Source: CALEUX01 sp964608615 | GTDB taxonomy: Bacteria > Bacteroidota > Bacteroidia > Bacteroidales > Marinilabiliaceae | Direction: 5' to 3' | NCBI GenBank assembly: GCA_964608615.1 | Contig: CAZSQG010000007.1 | Coordinates: 17,362 to 81,361 of the forward strand | Length of the DNA: 64,000 nucleotides | Shown: positions 60,203-64,000 of the stretch, in pieces | Layout: every line of letters starts with the position of its first letter | How positions within the stretch are numbered: the stretch's first letter is position 1 | The notes under the pieces: generated by a model | Seen by the model: only the letters and a program-made list of their open reading frames with translations | What the model was told of the DNA's origin: nothing | The model's database searches: none | Position numbers and translations under genes: made by a program

Positions 60203-61690
60203 TTATAAGGTAACCCCGGTTTTAAAAATTGCAATTTCTTTGAATCCGCTTACTTCGTGGTGCAGTTTTTTACCATTGGCCACATCAATAATAAAACTGA
60301 TAAGCTCTTCAAGCAATTGGTCCATGGTTTTTCCTTCGAGAAGCTGTCCTGCATTAAAATCAATCCAGTTCCGTTTTTTATTGAACAGGTGGGAGTTGGT
60401 GGAGATTTTCATGGTGGGAATAAAACTTCCAAATGGAGTGCCACGACCTGTGGTAAACAGAACAATCTGGCATCCGCTGAAACCCAGAGCAGATGTTGCA
60501 ACCAGGTCGTTACCAGGAGCCGACAGCAGATTTAGGCCGTTTTTACTGATTGGTTCGGCATATTTGAGTACATCAACAACGGTTGCTGTACCTCCTTTTT
60601 GTGTGCAGCCCAACGATTTATCTTCAAGAGTGGAGATGCCGCCATCTTTATTTCCCGGTGATGGATTCTCATAAACCGGTAGATTGTGTTTCTGGTAGTA
60701 ATCTTTAAAGTCGTTAATGAGGCTTACCGTTTTTTGAAATACATCTTTGTCGATGGCTCTTTCCATGAGAATGCTTTCAGCTCCAAACATTTCCGGGACT
60801 TCTGTCAGAACGGTTGTGCCCCCCTGTGCCACCAGAAAGTCGGAGAAAACTCCCACTAAAGGGTTGGCCGTAATGCCTGAAAATCCATCGGATCCTCCAC
60901 ATTTAAGTCCTACCTTTAGTTCAGCGATTGATACCGGTTCACGTTGGTCTTTACGCATTATGGTATATATCTCTTTGAGTATTTTAAGTCCGGCTTCAAC
61001 TTCATCTTCAACATCTTGAGCTACAAGGTAACGCACGCGTGATGAATCATAATCGCCAATAAAGTTTTTCAGATATTTTATCTGATTGTTTTCGCAACCA
61101 AGTCCAATTACCAAAACACCTCCGGCATTTGGGTGGTTAACAATATCGGCAAGGGCTTTTTGAGTGTTTACATGGTCGTCGCCAAGCTGTGAGCAACCAT
61201 AGTTATGTTTGAAAACTTCAACGCCATCAATATCAGTTGGATTAACTTCTCTTTTAAAACGGTCGATAATTAGTTGCGCCTGCCCATTAACACAACCAAC
61301 AGTGGGTACAATCCAGAGTTCGTTACGTATCCCGGTTTTGCCATTTGAACGTCGGAATCCGTTAAATGTTAAGTTCCGATTACCGTAGCGCAATTGGTTT
61401 AATTTTTGATTAAATGAGTAAACCAAATTACCTGACAGATTGGTTTTAAGGTTGTGAGTGTGAACATGTTCGCCGGCAGAGATGTTTTTTGTTGCATGAC
61501 CAATGGGAGCCCCGTATTTGACAACATCCTGGTTTTCATTAATGTTTTTAAGAGCTACTTTATGCCCAACAGGTATTGAATCGATAATTGTGAGGCTATG
61601 ATTTCCCACCTGAACCAAATCACCGTGATTAACCGGTTCGAGGCAAACAGCTACATTGTCGTTAGTATTAATCAAAAGGAATTTTGCCAT
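60203..61690 (-). CDS. uxaA: altronate dehydratase
   Basis: Dehydrates D-altronate to 2-keto-3-deoxygluconate in galacturonate catabolism. An N-terminal SAF domain (residues 1-95, FLLINTNDNVAVCLEPVNHGD ... AGEHVHTHNL) is followed by the dehydratase domain with RSNGKTGIRNELWIVPTVGCVNG, KHNYGCSQLGDDH, LGCENNQ, KCGGSDGFSGITANP, TEVPEMFGAE and GCTQKGGTATV. Cysteines in these strings may bind iron. 495 residues, normal length for the fused UxaA form. uxaB lies upstream on the same strand but separated by 307 bases with repeats, so the two may not share a transcript. Confidence 0.96.
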   Translation of the reverse strand: MAKFLLINTNDNVAVCLEPVNHGDLVQVGNHSLTIIDSIPVGHKVALKNINENQDVVKYGAPIGHATKNISAGEHVHTHNLKTNLSGNLVYSFNQKLNQLRYGNRNLTFNGFRRSNGKTGIRNELWIVPTVGCVNGQAQLIIDRFKREVNPTDIDGVEVFKHNYGCSQLGDDHVNTQKALADIVNHPNAGGVLVIGLGCENNQIKYLKNFIGDYDSSRVRYLVAQDVEDEVEAGLKILKEIYTIMRKDQREPVSIAELKVGLKCGGSDGFSGITANPLVGVFSDFLVAQGGTTVLTEVPEMFGAESILMERAIDKDVFQKTVSLINDFKDYYQKHNLPVYENPSPGNKDGGISTLEDKSLGCTQKGGTATVVDVLKYAEPISKNGLNLLSAPGNDLVATSALGFSGCQIVLFTTGRGTPFGSFIPTMKISTNSHLFNKKRNWIDFNAGQLLEGKTMDQLLEELISFIIDVANGKKLHHEVSGFKEIAIFKTGVTL

Positions 61691-61764
61691 GGTAAAAACA
61701 GATTTGTAGATTTTTATATGGATAAATCAGATGTTTCATTTTTTGTCATGACACAAAAATGAAA

Positions 61765-61881
61765 CAATCTAGTGTTATGTCAAATATCGATTATCGCTCA
61801 CGTAACCCCTAACCCCCAAGGGGGAAGCCCAAAACACACAACTAAAAAACGTCATTTTATTGTTGATCTGACACTAGATTG
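61765..61881. repeat. 117-base element with inverted ends (MITE-like)
   Basis: The ends 61765-61782 and 61864-61881 are inverted repeats matching at 15 of 18 positions; both include CAATCTAGTGT, with CTAG at the base. The inner part holds TAACCCCTAACCCCCAAGGG, a string of the kind common between Bacteroidota genes. There is no coding sequence. Confidence 0.5.
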
Positions 61882-61894
61882 CCCGAGAAATTAA

Positions 61895-61975
61895 TTTCTT
61901 AGGAGACCCCCACTGATAGACAATTAAGTATAATGACTGCTTTTTGATTTTATCCACTATAATTCATATAGAGCA
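61895..61975. repeat. dispersed 80-base repeat, copy 2
   Basis: Matches the copy at 38614-38693 from TTTCTTAGGAG through ACAATTAAGTATAATGACTG and GCTTTTTGATTTTAT to CATATAGAGCA. It lies directly after the uxaB stop and before the other element of this spacer. Confidence 0.65.
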
Positions 61976-61997
61976 AATAATTAATGTAACTTATTTT

Positions 61998-63476
61998 TTA
62001 TGACATTTTCATTAATGGATTATTGGAATCCAGAACTGCTTTAACTGCTTTTTTCATTCCAACCTGCTGTATCAGGAAAAGATAATGGCTCACTGATATG
62101 GTAAGATTAGGAACTTCATTGAGGTTACGTTTCCAAACTTTATCCAGCTTTAGCACTTTCTCAGTTAGTTGATGAATTGATACTGGACGTCCATCGCAAT
62201 TAGACCAGGCTTCATTATAGAAATCAAGAATCCATTGGTCGTCCTGGACTTTATATGTTTTTCCTTCAGCTTCGCCCTTAAAATATGCTATCATAGCTGC
62301 AAGCGAAAAAACTACTTTTTGGGGTAACATGCCATTAGCTTCATAATAGTTTAACAGCGTTGGCAGATTTCTTGTTTCCCATTTCGACATGGCATTTAAG
62401 GCAATGCTTTGCCACTGGTGACGAATATATGGATTTTTGAATCGCTCAAGTATTTTCTTGGCAAATGATTTTAGTTCAGTTTCAGTTCCGTCAAGGGCAG
62501 GTAGTACTTCATCGTAAACAAGTTCGCGCATAAACTCACCAGTTTCGAGGTTTTCAAAAGCTTCACGCACGGTATCAATACCGCTTAGGAACGAAACGGC
62601 ATAGCTCCCGGTATGGCAACCATTTAAAACCTGGACTTTCTGTTCGCGATAGCGGGTCATGTCTTTTACGAATTTCACATCCAGGCCGGCTTTTTCGGCA
62701 GGAAATTCATTTTTAACCCACTCAGGAGCCTCTATAACCCAGAAGTGAAAATATTCGCCTACTACTACCAGATTATCTTCAAATCCTATTTCTTCTTGAA
62801 TTTGTTTTATCTCATCTTTTGGGAAGCCGGGAACAATACGGTCAACCAGTGTGTTGCAGAAAAAGTTGGATTCGTTAACCCAAGTTATAAAATCAGCTTC
62901 GAGTTTCCAGTTTTCGGCATGATGTAAAACAAATTTCTTTAACATATCACCATTGCGGTCGATGAGTTCGCATGTAAAGAAAATAAGACCTTTGGATGAA
63001 TCACCATTAAAGGCTTTGTAACGCGAGTATAAGAGGGCTGCGACTTTACCGGGGAATGAATTTTGTGGTTTCATTTCCAAACGGTCGCTTGGTTCCCACG
63101 AAATACCGGCTTCAGTGGTGTTAGAGAAAACAAATCTTAAATCGGGGTTAAGGATTGATTGCTCATACTTTTGGTATTCGGTGTAAGGATTAATCCCCTG
63201 GTTGATGCAGTCGATAAGGCTATATTCCTGTATGGGATTTCCATCTTTAATGCCCTTAAGGTATACATGGTACAATCCGTCCTGATCGTTGAGCATATTA
63301 ACCATTCCATTTGCAAGAGGTTGTATTACATCTATTCCGGTATTGAAGTCGATGTTTTTATTCATTTTGTCTACAATCCAATCGGTAAATGCCCGTAAAA
63401 AATTACCTTCTCCAAATTGCAAAATCCTTGTGGGGTATTTTTTTGTAGTAATTGCTGTTTGACGATTAAGTTTCAT
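61998..63476 (-). CDS. uxaB: tagaturonate reductase (altronate oxidoreductase)
   Basis: NADH-dependent reduction of D-tagaturonate to D-altronate. The N-terminal nucleotide-binding segment is LQFGEGNFLRAFTDWIVDKM, with the mannitol-dehydrogenase-family SNTTEAGI. The catalytic-type Lys and neighbours are in NGCHTGSYAVSFLSGIDTVREAF and NPYIRHQWQSIALNAMSKWETRNLPTLL. 492 residues, normal for UxaB. It reduces the product of uronate isomerase (UxaC, not in the window) and feeds UxaA. A LacI-type palindrome sits 89 bases upstream of the ATG and is a likely control site. Confidence 0.95.
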   Translation of the reverse strand: MKLNRQTAITTKKYPTRILQFGEGNFLRAFTDWIVDKMNKNIDFNTGIDVIQPLANGMVNMLNDQDGLYHVYLKGIKDGNPIQEYSLIDCINQGINPYTEYQKYEQSILNPDLRFVFSNTTEAGISWEPSDRLEMKPQNSFPGKVAALLYSRYKAFNGDSSKGLIFFTCELIDRNGDMLKKFVLHHAENWKLEADFITWVNESNFFCNTLVDRIVPGFPKDEIKQIQEEIGFEDNLVVVGEYFHFWVIEAPEWVKNEFPAEKAGLDVKFVKDMTRYREQKVQVLNGCHTGSYAVSFLSGIDTVREAFENLETGEFMRELVYDEVLPALDGTETELKSFAKKILERFKNPYIRHQWQSIALNAMSKWETRNLPTLLNYYEANGMLPQKVVFSLAAMIAYFKGEAEGKTYKVQDDQWILDFYNEAWSNCDGRPVSIHQLTEKVLKLDKVWKRNLNEVPNLTISVSHYLFLIQQVGMKKAVKAVLDSNNPLMKMS

Positions 63477-63564
63477 TTTTGTTTGTTTATGCTGTTTATA
63501 ATTTATGTTTTTCAGGTTGAGTTGTTCCCTTATTATTTTTTGAACTCTTTAAAACTGTTTTCTC

Positions 63565-63578
63565 CGTTATCGATAACG
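63565..63578. promoter_or_regulatory. LacI-type operator palindrome upstream of uxaB
   Basis: CGTTATCGATAACG is a perfect 14-base palindrome centred on CG, the form typical of LacI-family operators (central CG, A/T-flanked half-sites). It lies between the -7 box at 63677-63684 and the uxaB ATG, where a bound repressor would block elongation. Confidence 0.6.
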
Positions 63579-63676
63579 AAGATTTGATATTTCAATTATT
63601 TAAAGGTTTGAAAGTAGAAGTATTCTAATTAATGCTTTTGCAATAACCAACAAAGATGGTAGTGGTTAATATTGCG

Positions 63677-63684
63677 CAAATATA
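63677..63684 (-). promoter_or_regulatory. candidate -7 box of uxaB
   Basis: CAAATATA on the plus strand reads TATATTTG on the minus strand, matching TAnnTTTG. No TTTG lies 20 bases upstream. The leader would be about 190 bases and would include the LacI-type palindrome. Confidence 0.3.
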
Positions 63685-64000
63685 CAAAGGGTATCTCGTA
63701 GAGAGTAATGAAAAATAGTTAAGATTTGGATGTTTAATCTTTATTAACAAACGCTGTGATGTTAATATGCAGAATAACAGTAGTGTAAATATATGACAGC
63801 CCCGACCGTTCTCGCACACGATACCGTTGTAATTTGAATATCAAGAAAAAACGACAGCCGCAGAATTGCGAAAGAGCAGTAAAGAGTCTACTTAGGCAAA
63901 GAGCTTAGCTAAACGACTTTGAATTATTTTTTTTGTTGGCTGTTTCCGGTTTATCCAGTTAAAAAAGTCGTAGTCTGGCACAAAGTTGAATTAACAGGGT

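Larger units (their letters stand above)
61691..61997. other. repeat-rich spacer between uxaB and uxaA
   Basis: 307 bases without a gene. It carries the palindrome TGTCATGACA at 61744-61753, an inverted-repeat element at 61765-61881 and copy 2 of the dispersed repeat at 61895-61975. Such loading between two genes of one pathway is unusual. Confidence 0.55.
63477..64000. other. uxaB upstream region to window end
   Basis: Holds the operator palindrome and a -7 box, and an imperfect stem at 63638-63679 (TTGCAATAACCA against TGGTTAATATTGCGCAA). On the minus strand an open frame of about 30 codons ending at 63894 (VPDYDFFNWINRKQ..., stop TAA) enters from the right; its other end is out of frame within the window, so it is not called. 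No complete gene is seen. Confidence 0.4.

Noticed and set aside
63625..63819. Minus-strand open frame of 64 codons upstream of uxaB
   Set aside because: Low-complexity hydrophobic composition in an AT-rich control region; it covers the -7 box and has no recognisable domain.
1..64000. Phage, CRISPR array, restriction-modification or other defence genes
   Set aside because: No cas, integrase, capsid, methyltransferase-restriction or toxin-antitoxin signature appears in any supported reading frame.

Overview
The window is a stretch of ordinary chromosome from a member of the Bacteroidota, most likely a Bacteroidales/Marinilabiliales-type anaerobe or facultative anaerobe. The evidence is the long (about 620-residue) IspG, the hpt-adk-obg, tig-clpP-clpX and parA-parB-DUF5683-transglycosylase gene orders, the RDD/SpoIIM/DUF4129/DUF4350/MoxR/DUF58 locus, PorV-like and type IX-sorting-like proteins, and several matches to the Bacteroidota promoter pattern (TTTG, about 20 bases, TAnnTTTG) with few Shine-Dalgarno sequences. 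It is draft sequence: two runs of ten N interrupt ispG (810-819) and tig (41519-41528).

Layout. 1-8.6 kb: ispG, a secreted protein, the chromosome-partition pair parA-parB, DUF5683, a LysM lytic transglycosylase and a YugP-type membrane metallopeptidase. 8.8-10.5 kb: an NlpC/P60 lipoprotein split by a frameshift and a small repeat-containing lipoprotein. 10.5-17.7 kb: a seven-gene envelope locus (RDD facing away from SpoIIM, a six-helix protein, DUF4129, DUF4350, MoxR ATPase and DUF58), widespread in the phylum but without an assigned function. 17.7-25.4 kb: a patatin/Omp85 outer-membrane protein, then aroK and the topoisomerase IV genes parC and parE on the minus strand, with a palindromic REP/MITE-like element between aroK and parC. 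26-30.3 kb: L-arabinose catabolism araA-araD-araB, with a terminator after araA and an 11-bp inverted repeat upstream. 30.5-38.1 kb: hpt-adk-obg, a PorV-like/HhH outer-membrane pair and recQ. 38.8-47.3 kb: tatC, lptB, tRNA-Leu(UAG), tig-clpP-clpX and a K+-dependent membrane pyrophosphatase. 47.6-50.7 kb: a 252-bp terminal-inverted-repeat element abutting a LytS/LytTR two-component pair, then a very short TolQ/ExbB-like protein. 50.8-55.9 kb: a serine/threonine dehydratase, cls, ribD, prmC and acpH. 56.2-60.1 kb: a cyclic-2,3-diphosphoglycerate-synthetase-like GTPase, a membrane AraC regulator and a membrane acyltransferase. 60.2-63.5 kb: uxaB and uxaA for galacturonate/tagaturonate breakdown, separated by repeats and preceded by a LacI-type operator palindrome.

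How it fits together. The arabinose and hexuronate genes point to growth on pectin and hemicellulose sugars. Both pathways converge on the pentose-phosphate or KDG routes encoded elsewhere; uxaC, the uronate regulator and the sugar transporters are not in the window. There is no phage, CRISPR array, obvious defence island or intact transposase. The accessory signal is limited to small non-coding repeats (20.6, 38.6, 47.65, 60.1, 61.8 and 61.9 kb), a tRNA-Leu relic (55.9 kb) and two small or broken coding regions. The best candidates for undescribed biology are the RDD-SpoIIM-DUF4129-DUF4350-MoxR-DUF58 locus, the miniature TolQ-like protein beside the LytTR system, and the non-autonomous repeat families. 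All assignments come from reading the sequence; no database search was run.
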